Shown in pieces: positions 51,599 to 61,713 of a DNA stretch of 64,000 nucleotides. The notes under the pieces were generated by a model. It ran no database searches, had not been told where the DNA came from, and was given only the letters and a program-made list of their open reading frames with translations. Origin of the DNA: Gemmiger formicilis (GTDB lineage: Bacteria > Bacillota > Clostridia > Oscillospirales > Ruminococcaceae); assembly GCF_018784445.1 (NCBI RefSeq), contig NZ_WQOH01000004.1:402330-466329 (forward strand), written 5' to 3'. Both the position numbers and the translations under genes were made by a program. Within the stretch, counting starts at the first letter, position 1; each line of letters begins with the position of its first letter.

Positions 51599-53780
51599 AC
51601 AGCTGGGGCGGCACTGGGCGGCGTGTCTCGCCGTCGTGGCGCTGCTCGTCGTGCAGGCCTATTGTGACTTGAGCCTGCCCGACTACACCAGCAAAATCGT
51701 GGACACCGGCATCCAGCAGGGCGGCATCGAAAGCCCTGTGCCTGACACTGTCCGCGACACGACCCTGCAAGCCCTGGAGCTGCTGATGACCGAGGACGAT
51801 GCCGCCCTGGCTGACGCAGCCTACGGCGACCCCGACGCGGACGGTGTGCGTGTGCTGAACAGTGATGCCGACACCGCCGCGCTGGAAAGTGCATTCACCA
51901 CGCCCGACATCGTGCTCTATATGGCCGCTGCCCAGAACGCTGCGACCGCCGCCGGCACGACCGAAACCGTGACGCCAACCAGCTATGACCTGGACGCCGT
52001 CGCGACCCAGTTTGCCGCCATGGCCCAGGCCCCCGGTGCGCGGGAAATGCTGCAAGCCCAGCTGGCCGACGCCGTGCCGCAGGATGATTCCGTGGCAGAC
52101 AGCTTATCCAGCCAGGCTATGCTGCTGGTAGCACTGGAATACGACGCTCAGGGGATTGCCCATGATGTACAGATGTCTTATCTGCTGCGCACCGGCGGCC
52201 AGATGCTGGCCCTGACGCTGCTGATGGTGGCCGTAGCAATCGCCGTCGGTTTCATCGCGTCCCGCGTTTCCGCCGCCATTGGCCGTGACCTGCGCCGGGA
52301 TGTGTTCAAGACCGTCGTCGGTTACTCCAACGCCGAAATCGAGAAGTTCTCCACCGCATCGCTGATTACCCGCACCACCAACGATATCCAGCAGGTGCAG
52401 TTCACCTGCGTGATTTTGCTGCGTATGGTAGCCTACGCGCCCATTTTGGGCATCGGCGGCATCCTGCACGTTGCCAGCGGCAACACCGGCCTTGAATGGA
52501 TCATCTTTGTGGCGGTGGCCGCGCTGCTCGCGCTTATCACGGTGTTGATGAACGTAGCCATGCCGAAATTCAAGCAGATGCAGACCCTTGTGGACCGGCT
52601 GAACCTTGTCAGCCGCGAGATTCTGACCGGCATCATGCCCATCCGCGCTTTCAGCCGCGAGAAATTTGAGGAGGAGCGCTTCGACAAGGCCAACACGGAC
52701 CTGATGAAAACGCAGCTCTTCACCAACCGCACAATGGTCGCCATGATGCCGTTTATGACCCTTATCATGAACGGGACCAGTCTGCTCATCGTTTGGTTTG
52801 GCGGCAAGGCCATGGACCTGGGCAATATGCAGGTGGGCGAGATGATTGCTTTCATCACCTACACCATGCAGATCGTTATGTCGTTCCTGATGCTCTCAAT
52901 GGTCGCCGTCATGCTGCCCCGCGCGGGTGTGGCCGCAGACCGCATCGACGAGGTCATCAAGACCCCCGCTGCCATCCACGACCCTGCCGCGCCGAAAGCC
53001 CTGTCCGAGGGCGGCACCAAGGGCGTTGTGGCCTTTAACGATGTCAGCTTCCACTATCCCGGCTCTGACGAGGACGCGCTGGAGCATATCAGCTTTACCG
53101 CCAAACCCGGGCAGACGACGGCCATCATCGGCTCCACAGGCTGCGGCAAATCGACGCTGCTCAACCTCATCCCGCGTTTTTACGACGTCAGCGAAGGCAG
53201 TGTGATGATCGACGGCGTCGATGTGCGCGATATGAGCCAGGCGCAGCTGCACGACCAACTGGGCTACGTGCCGCAGAAAGGCGTGCTGTTCAGCGGCACC
53301 ATTGATTCCAACCTGAAATTTGGCGGCGAGCACATCACTGACGCCGACGTGCGCGGGGCTGCTGAGATTGCCCAGGCCGCCGAATTTATTTCGGCCAAGC
53401 CCGAGGGCTACAACACTCCGATTGCCCAGGGCGGCAGCAATGTCTCCGGCGGGCAGAAACAGCGGTTGTCCATCGCCCGCGCGATTGCCAAGCACCCGCG
53501 GATTTACCTGTTTGACGACAGTTTCTCGGCGCTGGACTACAAAACCGACGTGGCGCTGCGTCGTGCGCTGAAAGCCCAGACCGACAACGCTACCGTCATC
53601 ATCGTGGCGCAGCGCATTTCTACCGTGCTGCACGCGAACCAGATTTTGGTTCTGGATGAGGGCCGCATCGTCGGCAAGGGCACACACGCCCAGCTGATGG
53701 AATCCTGCCCGGAGTACCAGGAGATTGCCCGCAGCCAGTTAAGCCAGAAGGAACTCAATTTGCAGAAGGAGGGTGAGTGA
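51582..53780 (+). CDS. Heterodimeric ABC exporter subunit, degenerate catalytic site
   Basis: A 732-aa half-transporter: six membrane spans, then an ATPase domain. Between spans 1 and 2 (about residues 40-195) there is a large extracytoplasmic insert rich in Ala, Asp and Thr, as in BmrC/YheI-type proteins. Walker A IIGSTGCGKSTLLN (about 517-530) and signature NVSGGQKQRLSIARA are normal. Walker B reads IYLFDDSFSALD, with Asp in place of the catalytic Glu, so this subunit's site is non-hydrolysing or slow. The start at 51582 has AAAGGAG upstream. Two bp of spacing end it next to the partner gene. Confidence 0.9.
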   Translation: MTKIFKQLGRHWAACLAVVALLVVQAYCDLSLPDYTSKIVDTGIQQGGIESPVPDTVRDTTLQALELLMTEDDAALADAAYGDPDADGVRVLNSDADTAALESAFTTPDIVLYMAAAQNAATAAGTTETVTPTSYDLDAVATQFAAMAQAPGAREMLQAQLADAVPQDDSVADSLSSQAMLLVALEYDAQGIAHDVQMSYLLRTGGQMLALTLLMVAVAIAVGFIASRVSAAIGRDLRRDVFKTVVGYSNAEIEKFSTASLITRTTNDIQQVQFTCVILLRMVAYAPILGIGGILHVASGNTGLEWIIFVAVAALLALITVLMNVAMPKFKQMQTLVDRLNLVSREILTGIMPIRAFSREKFEEERFDKANTDLMKTQLFTNRTMVAMMPFMTLIMNGTSLLIVWFGGKAMDLGNMQVGEMIAFITYTMQIVMSFLMLSMVAVMLPRAGVAADRIDEVIKTPAAIHDPAAPKALSEGGTKGVVAFNDVSFHYPGSDEDALEHISFTAKPGQTTAIIGSTGCGKSTLLNLIPRFYDVSEGSVMIDGVDVRDMSQAQLHDQLGYVPQKGVLFSGTIDSNLKFGGEHITDADVRGAAEIAQAAEFISAKPEGYNTPIAQGGSNVSGGQKQRLSIARAIAKHPRIYLFDDSFSALDYKTDVALRRALKAQTDNATVIIVAQRISTVLHANQILVLDEGRIVGKGTHAQLMESCPEYQEIARSQLSQKELNLQKEGE

Positions 53781-53781
53781 T

Positions 53782-55593
53782 ATGCCAAGACCCGGACGCA
53801 TGACGACCGAGCGCGCCAAGGATTTTAAGGGCACGCTGCGGCAGCTGCTTTCCGCGTTGAGCAAGTATAAGCTGTCGCTCATCGTGGTCGTTATCTTCGC
53901 CGTTCTGTCAACAATTTTCAACATTGCCGGGCCGAAAATCCTTGCCAAGGCCACCACGGCGCTGGCCACCGGATGGATTGCCAAGCTGCGCGGCGTGGGC
54001 GGCATAGACTTTGCCTATATTGGGAAAGTGCTACTGTTTTTGGCGGGGATGTACCTGCTTTCCGCGGCATTCAGCTTTATCCAGGGCTGGCTCATGAGTG
54101 GTCTGTCCCAGAAGGTCTGCTATGATTTCCGCGACCAGATCAGCAAAAAAATCAACCGCCTGCCGCTGGCCTACTTTGAAAAGCGCACCGTCGGCGAGGT
54201 ACTGTCCCGCATCACCAACGATGTGGACACGCTGGGCCAAAGCCTGAACCAGAGCGTGACCCAGCTCATTACCAGCGTCACGACGATGATTGGCGTGCTG
54301 ATCATGATGCTTACCATCAGCCCAAAGATGACGCTGATTGCGCTGCTGATCCTGCCGGTGTCGCTGGCGCTGGTGCTGCTGGTCGTCAAATTCAGCCAAA
54401 AATACTTCAAGGCGCAGCAGGCAACGCTGGGCGTTGTCAACGGCCAGGTCGAGGAAGTCTACGCCGGCCACAACGTTATCAAGGCGTTCAACCGTGAAGA
54501 CGCTGTGCTGGCAGACTTCAACGCCGCCAATGACAAACTGTATGAATCCGCGTGGAAATCCCAGTTTTTGTCCGGCCTGATGCAGCCCATCATGAACTTT
54601 GTGGGCAACCTGGGGTATGTGGCGGTCGCCATCGTCGGCAGCATTTTTGCAGCGGCGGGCAGCATCACCATCGGTGATATCCAGGCGTTCATCCAGTATG
54701 TCAAGAACTTCACCCAGCCCATCCAACAGCTGGCGCAGGTGTCGAATATGCTGCAAAGCATGGCTGCCGCAGCCGAGCGCGTCTTTGAATTTTTGAACGA
54801 AGAAGAGGAGAACCAGCAGGCCGACCCCGCCCACCGCGCGAATCCTGCCTGCATCGATGGCCAGGTCACGTTTGACCACGTCAAATTCGGCTACACGCCG
54901 GAAAAGACAGTCATCCACAATTTCAGCTGCAACGTCAAGCCCGGCCAGAAGGTCGCCATCGTCGGCCCCACCGGCGCGGGCAAAACCACGATGGTCAAGC
55001 TGCTGATGCGGTTCTACGATGTGGATGCTGGCGAAATCAGCCTGAACGGCCACAATGTCCGCGACTTTGACCGCAGCGCCCTGCGCGAGGGCTTTGGTAT
55101 GGTCTTGCAGGATACCTGGCTGTTCAAAGGCACCATCATGGAGAACATCCGCTATGGCCGCCTGGACGCCACCGACGAGGAAGTTATCGCCGCCGCCAAG
55201 GCCGCGAACGCAGACCACTTTATCCGCACGCTGCCCGGCGGCTACCAGATGGAGCTGAACGAGGACGCCTCCAACGTCAGCCAGGGCCAGAAGCAGCTTT
55301 TGACGATTGCCCGCACGATTCTGGCGGACAACCGCATCCTGATTCTGGACGAGGCAACGTCCAGCGTCGATACCCGCACCGAGCAGCGCATCCAGACGGC
55401 CATGGACCGCCTGATGCAGGGCCGCACAAGCTTTGTCATTGCCCACCGCCTGTCCACTATCCGCGACGCAGATCTGATTCTGGTCATGCGCGACGGCGAT
55501 ATTGTGGAGCAGGGAACCCATGACGAGCTGATCGATCAGGGCGGGTTCTACGCGGATCTGTATAATAGTCAATTTGAGGATGTAACGGCGTAA
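53782..55593 (+). CDS. Heterodimeric ABC exporter subunit, catalytic half
   Basis: A 603-aa partner: membrane domain (about residues 30-320, including the NRLPLAYFEKRTVGEVLSRITNDVD coupling region) and ATPase. Walker A is IVGPTGAGKTTMVK (about 397), Walker B ILILDEATSSVDT with the catalytic Glu, H-loop VIAHRLSTI. The signature is NVSQGQKQLLT, with Gln for the second Gly, as is usual opposite a degenerate partner site. The start at ATG 53782 is chosen over GTG 53773, which overlaps the GGAGG. MarR control suggests a role in resistance; the substrate is unknown. Confidence 0.92.
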   Translation: MPRPGRMTTERAKDFKGTLRQLLSALSKYKLSLIVVVIFAVLSTIFNIAGPKILAKATTALATGWIAKLRGVGGIDFAYIGKVLLFLAGMYLLSAAFSFIQGWLMSGLSQKVCYDFRDQISKKINRLPLAYFEKRTVGEVLSRITNDVDTLGQSLNQSVTQLITSVTTMIGVLIMMLTISPKMTLIALLILPVSLALVLLVVKFSQKYFKAQQATLGVVNGQVEEVYAGHNVIKAFNREDAVLADFNAANDKLYESAWKSQFLSGLMQPIMNFVGNLGYVAVAIVGSIFAAAGSITIGDIQAFIQYVKNFTQPIQQLAQVSNMLQSMAAAAERVFEFLNEEEENQQADPAHRANPACIDGQVTFDHVKFGYTPEKTVIHNFSCNVKPGQKVAIVGPTGAGKTTMVKLLMRFYDVDAGEISLNGHNVRDFDRSALREGFGMVLQDTWLFKGTIMENIRYGRLDATDEEVIAAAKAANADHFIRTLPGGYQMELNEDASNVSQGQKQLLTIARTILADNRILILDEATSSVDTRTEQRIQTAMDRLMQGRTSFVIAHRLSTIRDADLILVMRDGDIVEQGTHDELIDQGGFYADLYNSQFEDVTA

Positions 55594-55599
55594 AGGCTT

Positions 55600-55690
55600 C
55601 CTCCTTTGGGGAAAGTCGTCACCGCAGGTGACTGAGGGGGCCTGCCACCTGCCGGGCATTGCCCCCTCATCCGGTGCACTGTCCGCCCTG
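55600..55690. repeat. Diverged MITE-like repeat after the exporter operon
   Basis: GCTTCCTCCTTTGGGGAAAG at its start and CCCCCTCATCCGG near its end match the family at 50818 and 56811, but the ends no longer pair well. Confidence 0.5.
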
Positions 55691-55754
55691 CAGCATCAAA
55701 ATGTAAATAATTTGTAAAATACAGGTAAAACCTGCATAAAAAGCGAAAAATCAT

Positions 55755-55783
55755 TTGCGCATCGACAAAAGCTGTGTTACAAT
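55755..55783 (+). promoter_or_regulatory. Promoter of the second pilin-like gene
   Basis: TTGCGC (55755-55760), 17-bp spacer, TACAAT (55778-55783). Confidence 0.5.
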
Positions 55784-55837
55784 GTAATGTATTTATTCTG
55801 GAATTGTGTGCATATAACACGATAAGGTGCGGAACGA

Positions 55838-56773
55838 ATGAGGAAAAAACTGCAAAATAAGCGCGGCTTTACGCTGGTGGAGCTGATCGTCGTGCTGACC
55901 ATACTTGGGGTTTTGGCGGCGATGCTGATCCCCGCGCTGCAAGGCTATATTGAAAAAGCGCTGGAAACGTCGGATATTGTCAACGTGCGCGCCGCGTATA
56001 TGCAGGTGCTTTCCGATGCAACGACCGGCGATGTCACTGCCGAACAGACCGTGCAGCTCAAGCAGGGGCAGGACGGGTGGCAGCACTTTGACCCCGTCAC
56101 CATTGCGGGCATCACCCACTATGCCGATGAGGGTGACACCGACAACTGGAAAGGCTCGCCCGCGGCGCACGGAACCTGCACGGTTTCTTATGTGGATGGG
56201 ACAGGCGTGGTGCTGATGTGGTCAGGCGCCAGCAAGCCGCAGCCCGCCCCCATCCGACCGACCGTTGATTTGACCGAAAACCTGCACGGCATTTTGAAAA
56301 ACAGCGGCTTGCTGGAAACGGATTTAAAGGACTTTACCGCCCGCGGGAAATTCTACGAGATCGACTCCAGTTGCCCGAACTCCACAATGGTACCCAAGGT
56401 GCAGGCGCAAATCGGGAAAAACAGCCTGCTGAGCACCGGAACGTGGGATTTCCGCAAGATTTCTGGCGAAGACCCGGGGCGGTATTTGTTCTGGACATCG
56501 GTGGATGTGACTAAATTTGCAGTAGGCACGGAGGTACCGGTCCTTGTCAGCAAGGAGGACGGGGGCACGTTTTACATCACCACGATGCCGGTGACGACCT
56601 CAAAGGTGAAGAATCAGACCTACAACGTGATCGGCAAAGGCATTACCAACCGCACGACGTTGAACCCCTATATCACGGGTACCGCGTACACCTCATTGGA
56701 GGATGCCTATGCCGCGTATGCGGATATGGTGAAAAACAGTTATTCGCAGTACGCGGATACCCTGCCAAGGTAG
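55838..56773 (+). CDS. Type IV pilin-like protein (pseudopilin), large
   Basis: A 311-aa prepilin. Leader MRKKLQNKRG, cut before FTLVELIVVLTILGVLAAMLIPAL (Glu5 present), then a helix to about residue 60. The remaining 250 residues are larger than in standard pilins and are beta-rich, with no Cys pair like that in minor pilins. No assembly genes are next to it. It shares the first 30 residues with the protein at 20019 but not the C-terminal domain. Possibly a minor pilin or surface adhesin; not determined. Confidence 0.82.
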   Translation: MRKKLQNKRGFTLVELIVVLTILGVLAAMLIPALQGYIEKALETSDIVNVRAAYMQVLSDATTGDVTAEQTVQLKQGQDGWQHFDPVTIAGITHYADEGDTDNWKGSPAAHGTCTVSYVDGTGVVLMWSGASKPQPAPIRPTVDLTENLHGILKNSGLLETDLKDFTARGKFYEIDSSCPNSTMVPKVQAQIGKNSLLSTGTWDFRKISGEDPGRYLFWTSVDVTKFAVGTEVPVLVSKEDGGTFYITTMPVTTSKVKNQTYNVIGKGITNRTTLNPYITGTAYTSLEDAYAAYADMVKNSYSQYADTLPR

Positions 56774-56810
56774 AAATGCCTCCAACCGCCCAACGGGCAA
56801 ACCGCATATA

Positions 56811-56952
56811 TGCCTTCCCCCAAGGGGGAAGCTGTCCGCGAAGCGGACGGATGGGGGGCTGCTTTGCCGCCACAACCCGTTAGTGGACAATATTCGCAAG
56901 GCCACCCCTCATCCGGCCTTCGGCCGCCTTCCCCCTCAGGGGAAGGCTTTTT
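56811..56952. repeat. MITE-like repeat
   Basis: Starts GCCTTCCCCCAAGGGGGAAG and ends CCTTCCCCTCAGGGGAAGGC; the interior includes CCGCGAAGCGGACGG, a GGATGAGGGG-type box and a GGCCTTCGGCC hairpin. Same family as 50818-50960. Confidence 0.78.
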
Positions 56953-56997
56953 TGTTATTGACACCCCTGCTATAATAGTACCAAAGGGGGCTTTTTC

Positions 56998-57555
56998 ATG
57001 GATTACGCAAAACTTACCGCACAGGCCCGGCAGGCTACTGAAGAACTGCTGGAAGCCGCGCACCTGGAAACTGGGGATATCTTCGTGGTCGGCTGCTCCA
57101 GCAGCGAGATCATGGGTGGACATATCGGAAAGGATTCCAGCATGGAGGCTGCTGCCGCCGTGCTGGCGGGTGTGCTGCCGCCCTTGCAGGAGCAGGGCGT
57201 CTACCTTGCTGCCCAGTGTTGCGAACACCTGAACCGCGCTATCGTCATCGAGCGCACGGTCGCCAGGGCCAACGGCTATCAAATCGTGGCGGCCATCCCG
57301 CAGCCCCACGCGGGCGGCAGCTGGGCTACCAACTGCTGGCGCACCTTTAACGACCCGGTGCTCGTTGAGGAAGTCAAAGCTGCAGCGGGCATGGACATCG
57401 GCGGCACGCTCATCGGGATGCACCTGCGCCGCGTGGCCGTGCCGGTGCGCCTGTCGATGGATCACATCGGGCAGGCGATTCTGCTCTGCGCCCGCACCCG
57501 CCCGCCGTTCATCGGCGGCTCCCGCGCCGTTTACAGTCAGGAGGAAGTGCGATGA
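56998..57555 (+). CDS. DUF436 / TIGR01440 family protein (YwlG-like)
   Basis: A 185-aa protein of a well-conserved Firmicutes family of unknown function. Diagnostic blocks: VVGCSSSEIMGGHIGKDSS (about residues 30-48), YLAAQCCEHLNRA (about 69-81), PQPHAGGSWAT (about 101-111), DIGGTLIGMHLRRVAVPVR (about 133-151) and ARTRPPFIGGSRA near the end. Conserved Cys and His suggest metal or thiol chemistry, which is inference. Its stop overlaps the next gene by 4 bp (ATGA), so they are coupled. Confidence 0.9.
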   Translation: MDYAKLTAQARQATEELLEAAHLETGDIFVVGCSSSEIMGGHIGKDSSMEAAAAVLAGVLPPLQEQGVYLAAQCCEHLNRAIVIERTVARANGYQIVAAIPQPHAGGSWATNCWRTFNDPVLVEEVKAAAGMDIGGTLIGMHLRRVAVPVRLSMDHIGQAILLCARTRPPFIGGSRAVYSQEEVR

Positions 57556-58277
57556 TCCCAGAAGCACAAAAACAGCAGATGGCCGAGGCCGTCGCAAAGA
57601 TCCGGGAGACGATGGCTGCCGCCGCCAGGGCCGCAGGCCGCGACCCTGCCGACGTGCGCCTTTGTGCCGCCTGCAAAACCCGCACGGTCGAAGAAGTTCG
57701 GTACAGCGCCGATTTGCCCATTGACCTGTTCGGCGAAAACCACGTACAGGAACTTGTGGAAAAGACCGACGCCGGGGCCTACAATGGCAAGCCCGGACAT
57801 TTTATCGGTCATTTGCAGACCAATAAAGTCAACAAGGTTGTAGGCCGTGCCGCGCTCATTCAGAGCGTGGACAGCACGCGGCTGCTCGATAAAATCGACG
57901 CTGCCGCCGCGCGGCTGGGTCTGGTGCAGGACATTTTGGTGGAAATCAACATCGGCGAGGAAGCCAGCAAAAGCGGCGTCGACGCCAACAGCCTGTTCCC
58001 GCTGCTGGAAGCTGCCGCCGCGAGGGAGAATACCCGCCTGCGCGGTCTGATGGCGATTCCGCCCGCTGACGCAGACGATGCCGAGACGCGCCGCTTTTTT
58101 GCGCAGATGCGGGAGCTGCTGGCCAAGGCCGATGCCCAGCACTACGACCGGGCACAGATGGATATTTTGTCCATGGGTATGAGCCACGACTACGCCGCCG
58201 CCATCGCCGAGGGCGCGACCATCGTCCGCGTAGGCACCGCCATCTACGGCGCACGGGATTACAGTAAGAAAGCATAA
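57552..58277 (+). CDS. yggS: PLP homeostasis protein, YggS/PROSC family
   Basis: Pyridoxal-phosphate-binding protein of 241 aa that balances free PLP and amino-acid pools. Conserved blocks: CAACKTRTVEEVR (PLP-binding Lys at about residue 38), FGENHVQELVEK (about 57-68), FIGHLQTNKVNKVV (about 78-91), SVDSTRLLDKID, and SMGMSHDYAAAIAEGATIVRVGTAIYG (about 206-232), which forms the phosphate-binding end. It overlaps the DUF436 gene by 4 bp and ends at a strong terminator, making a two-gene operon. Confidence 0.94.
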   Translation: MIPEAQKQQMAEAVAKIRETMAAAARAAGRDPADVRLCAACKTRTVEEVRYSADLPIDLFGENHVQELVEKTDAGAYNGKPGHFIGHLQTNKVNKVVGRAALIQSVDSTRLLDKIDAAAARLGLVQDILVEINIGEEASKSGVDANSLFPLLEAAAARENTRLRGLMAIPPADADDAETRRFFAQMRELLAKADAQHYDRAQMDILSMGMSHDYAAAIAEGATIVRVGTAIYGARDYSKKA

Positions 58278-58282
58278 AATTA

Positions 58283-58316
58283 CCGCCGGCATCTCATTGA
58301 TGCCGGCGGCTTTTTT
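58283..58316. terminator. Terminator between yggS and the araC-like gene
   Basis: CCGCCGGCATC (58283-58293) pairs with GATGCCGGCGG (58299-58309), then CTTTTTT. Confidence 0.92.
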
Positions 58317-59175
58317 ATTTCCTCACCCGGTATTCCCTCGGTGTCAGGCCATATCTTTTTTTAAATAACCTGTTAAAATACGACAAGTTGTCAAACCCGC
58401 ACTGCTCGGCAATCGCCAGTATCGTGTCATTGCTGCTGCGCAGGGCGTCGGCGGCGGCGTTCAGGCGGTGCTCGTTCAGGTATTCGGTAAAGCCCTGGCC
58501 GGTCATTTTCTTGAACCACCGCATAAAATGGCTGGGGCTGCACCCGCAGGCTGCCGCTGCGTCGGTCACGTGCAGTGCGCCCGCGTACTGCACGTTCACC
58601 AGTTGTACCACGGTTTTCAAACGTCGGGTGTCGGGGGTATCGGCAGGGGGCAGGTCGCCGCTGCGGCCCACCAGCGCCGCTAAAAACAACAGCAGTTCAC
58701 CCTTTATACACAGCTCATAGCCAACATCCTTTAGCTTGTTGAACTCCTCTGCCGCGTGCAGACAGTTTACGGCCCAGGTATAGCCCCAGTCGTTGGGGGC
58801 CAGCCGCATGGGCAGCGCCAGGCGGCCGCTTTGCAGGGGCAGCAGGTATTTTTCAGCGCACAGGTCGCCCGCACCGCCCAGCAGTTCCAAATCAAAGATG
58901 ATGTTCTCATATTCCATCACCTCGCCCGGCAGTTGGCGCAGCGCGTGCAGCACGCCGGGGGCAAACACATAGACATCGCCCGCCTCGGCGGTGTAGGTCG
59001 TCAGGCCCGCCTGCACGACGCCGCGCCCTTTTTTGACAAACACCAGCTCCATGCTGTCCTGCCAGTGCAGCGCCACCTGGGGAAAATCCTGCGGGATCGT
59101 GCAGGGATAGATGTTGAAAGGAAACCACGCGGCCCCGTGTTGCTTTGTTTCGCGCAAGGGTTTCTGATTTGGCAT
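58315..59175 (-). CDS. AraC-family transcription regulator
   Basis: A 286-aa regulator with an N-terminal cupin domain (LHWQDSMELVFVKKGRG, then PGVLHALRQLPGE) and a C-terminal pair of HTH motifs: VTDAAAACGCSPSHFMRWFKKMTG (about residues 199-222) and ILAIAEQCGFDNLSYFNRLFKKRYGLTPREYR (about 248-280). Divergent from glycogen phosphorylase across 188 bp, so it may control it. I start it at 59175; GTG 59184 lies inside the GAGGTG ribosome site. Carbohydrate sensing is likely but not shown. Confidence 0.9.
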   Translation of the reverse strand: MPNQKPLRETKQHGAAWFPFNIYPCTIPQDFPQVALHWQDSMELVFVKKGRGVVQAGLTTYTAEAGDVYVFAPGVLHALRQLPGEVMEYENIIFDLELLGGAGDLCAEKYLLPLQSGRLALPMRLAPNDWGYTWAVNCLHAAEEFNKLKDVGYELCIKGELLLFLAALVGRSGDLPPADTPDTRRLKTVVQLVNVQYAGALHVTDAAAACGCSPSHFMRWFKKMTGQGFTEYLNEHRLNAAADALRSSNDTILAIAEQCGFDNLSYFNRLFKKRYGLTPREYRVRK

Positions 59176-59363
59176 GATTTTCACCTCGTTGATAGTATTG
59201 TACCACTATTGGCCATTATTTTGCAAGCATCATGCGCGTTTTGTGTGGTATAACCTAGGTGTAGTCAAGAAATATACCTATTGGCCCAAAAGTTTCGGGC
59301 CAAGGCAAGGCTCAACCCTTCCGCCCCTGCCAGGGGAGGCAAGTATATGAGGAGGTAACTCTC

Positions 59364-61625
59364 ATGAATATGACCACTGTGATCGAAGCCAAAACCAACA
59401 AGCCGCTGGCATCCTGCACTGACCAGGAAATCTACCTTGCCCTGCTGGACATCGTCCGCGAGCAGAGCGCCGCCCACGTCAAGCCTGTCAAGGGCCGCAA
59501 GCTCTACTACATCAGCGCCGAGTTCCTGATTGGCAAGCTGCTGTCCAACAACCTTATTAACCTGGGTCTTTACGACGACACCCGCGCCGCGCTGGCCGCT
59601 GCGGGCAAGAACCTGTCCGACATTGAGGAAGTCGAGCCGGAGCCGTCCCTGGGCAACGGCGGTTTGGGCCGCCTGGCTGCCTGCTTCCTCGACTCCCTCG
59701 CCACGCTGGATCTGCCCGGCGACGGTGTCGGCCTGCGCTATCACTTCGGCCTGTTCCACCAATCCTTCAAGGGCGGCGTCCAGAACGAGCTGCCTGACCC
59801 CTGGCTGACCGCACACTCCTGGGCCGAAAAGACTGACACGGTCTATCCGGTCGAGCTGGCAGGTAAAACCTACAATGCCCGCCTGTACAAGCTGGCCGTC
59901 ACCGGTTATGAGGGCCGCACCAACACGCTGAACCTTTTTGACCTGGACACCATCGATGAGACTATCGTCCACGATGGCATCACCTTCGATAAGACCGCCA
60001 TCGACAAGAACCTGACGCTGTTCCTGTACCCCGATGACTCCGACGAGGCCGGCCGCCGCCTGCGCGTCTACCAGCAGTATTTGATGGTTTCCGCCGGTGC
60101 CCAGCTGATTCTGGCTGAGTGCGCCGCCCGCGGCTGCGATTACCATGACTTGGCCGACTATGCCGCCATCCAGATCAATGACACCCACCCCAGCATGGTC
60201 ATCCCCGAGCTGATCCGCCTGCTGGGCGAGAAGGGCATCGAGTTCGACGAGGCCGTCGAGATCGTCACCAAGACCTGCGCCTACACCAACCACACGATTC
60301 TGGCCGAGGCGCTGGAAAAGTGGCCCCGCGCCTATCTGGACGCCGTGGTCCCGCAGCTCATGCCCATCATCGAGAAGCTGGATGAACTGGCCCGCACCCG
60401 CACCAAGGACGAGAGCCTTGCCATCATCGACAAGGACGACCGCGTCCATATGGCCCACATGGACATCCACTTTACCCACTCCACCAACGGCGTTGCCTAC
60501 CTGCACACCGAAATTTTGAAGAACGCCGAGCTGCACGGCTTCTATGAGCTGTACCCCGAGAAGTTCAACAACAAGACCAACGGCATCACCTTCCGCCGCT
60601 GGCTGCTGGAGTGCGACCCCGCACTGACCGCCGAAATTGAAAAGCTCATCGGTTCCGGCTTCCGCAAGGACGCCACCGAGCTGGAAAAGCTGCTGCCCTA
60701 CGCCGAAAACGTCGATACCCTGCAGGAGTTCTCCGCCGTCAAGTCCCAGAACAAGCAGGCACTGGCCGATTGGCTCAAGCGGACCCAGAACGTCACCATC
60801 GACCCGAATGCCATGTTCGATATCCAGTCCAAGCGCCTGCATGAGTACAAGCGTCAGCAGCTGAACCTGCTCTACCTCATCCACCAGTATTACGAGATTA
60901 AGGCTGGCCACCTGCCCGCCACCCCGCTGGTCAGCATCTTTGGTGCCAAGGCCGCCCCGGCATATATCATCGCAAAGGATATCATCCACGCACTGCTGAC
61001 GCTGTCCAAGGTCATTGCCGCTGACCCGGTCGTTTCCAAGCATCTGCAAGTCGTCTTTGTGGAGAACTACAACGTCACCGCCGCCGAAAAGCTCATCCCC
61101 GCCTGCGACCTGTCTGAGCAGATTTCCCTGGCATCCAAGGAAGCCTCCGGCACTGGCAACATGAAGTTCATGCTGAACGGTGCGCTGACCCTGGGCACGA
61201 TGGACGGCGCAAACGTCGAAATCAGCCAGCAGGTCGGCAACGACAATATCTACATCTTCGGCCAGACGTCCGACCAGGTCATCCACCGCTATGACGCGGG
61301 CGACTACTGCGCCGCCCAGTGGTACGAGGGCGACCCCAACATCCGCCGCGCCATCGACTTCCTGACCAGCCCCGAAATGCTGGCCGCCGGTCATGAGGAA
61401 AACCTCAAGCGCCTGCATGATGAACTTATCAACAAGGATTGGTTCCAGACGCTGCCCGACTTCAACGCCTATGTGGTGCGCAAGGGCCAGGCCCTGAGCG
61501 ACTATGCCTGCGACCCGCTGGGCTGGCGCAAGAAGTGCGTTATCAACATTGCTAAGGCCGGTATGTTCAGCAGTGACCGTACCATCGCCGAGTACAACGA
61601 CGATATCTGGCATCTGGGCGAGTAA
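59364..61625 (+). CDS. glgP: Glycogen/alpha-glucan phosphorylase
   Basis: PLP-dependent enzyme of 753 aa that releases glucose-1-phosphate from storage glucan. Conserved blocks: [17 protein letters not shown] (about residues 48-64), [23 protein letters not shown] (about 91-113), [16 protein letters not shown] (about 272-287), FNQ-type region [16 protein letters not shown], and the PLP lysine motif [26 protein letters not shown] (about 595-620). GAGGAGG lies 9 bp before the ATG. An extended -10 (TGG TATAAC, 59249-59254) may be the promoter. The C terminus is complete; a group II intron remnant begins 14 bp after the stop. Confidence 0.95.
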   Translation: MNMTTVIEAKTNKPLASCTDQEIYLALLDIVREQSAAHVKPVKGRKLYYISAEFLIGKLLSNNLINLGLYDDTRAALAAAGKNLSDIEEVEPEPSLGNGGLGRLAACFLDSLATLDLPGDGVGLRYHFGLFHQSFKGGVQNELPDPWLTAHSWAEKTDTVYPVELAGKTYNARLYKLAVTGYEGRTNTLNLFDLDTIDETIVHDGITFDKTAIDKNLTLFLYPDDSDEAGRRLRVYQQYLMVSAGAQLILAECAARGCDYHDLADYAAIQINDTHPSMVIPELIRLLGEKGIEFDEAVEIVTKTCAYTNHTILAEALEKWPRAYLDAVVPQLMPIIEKLDELARTRTKDESLAIIDKDDRVHMAHMDIHFTHSTNGVAYLHTEILKNAELHGFYELYPEKFNNKTNGITFRRWLLECDPALTAEIEKLIGSGFRKDATELEKLLPYAENVDTLQEFSAVKSQNKQALADWLKRTQNVTIDPNAMFDIQSKRLHEYKRQQLNLLYLIHQYYEIKAGHLPATPLVSIFGAKAAPAYIIAKDIIHALLTLSKVIAADPVVSKHLQVVFVENYNVTAAEKLIPACDLSEQISLASKEASGTGNMKFMLNGALTLGTMDGANVEISQQVGNDNIYIFGQTSDQVIHRYDAGDYCAAQWYEGDPNIRRAIDFLTSPEMLAAGHEENLKRLHDELINKDWFQTLPDFNAYVVRKGQALSDYACDPLGWRKKCVINIAKAGMFSSDRTIAEYNDDIWHLGE

Positions 61626-61638
61626 TTTGCCGCCAATA

Positions 61639-61713
61639 ATCGAGTAGTAGGCTCTCCTTAAAGAGCCGACCTCTCACACCACCGTGCGTACCGACCGGTA
61701 CACGGCGGTTCAA
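61639..61713 (-). ncRNA. Group II intron 3' end: domains V and VI
   Basis: On the minus strand GAACCGCCGTGTACCG and CGGTACGCACGGTGGTG fold into a domain-V-like hairpin (plus 61677-61711), followed by CTCTTTAAGGAGAG (domain VI) and the usual end CTACTACTCGAT at about 61639. The 5' half of the ribozyme is missing. Confidence 0.75.

Noticed and set aside
59265-61613. 782-codon frame antisense to glgP
   Set aside because: Shadow frame; the plus-strand protein has all phosphorylase motifs.
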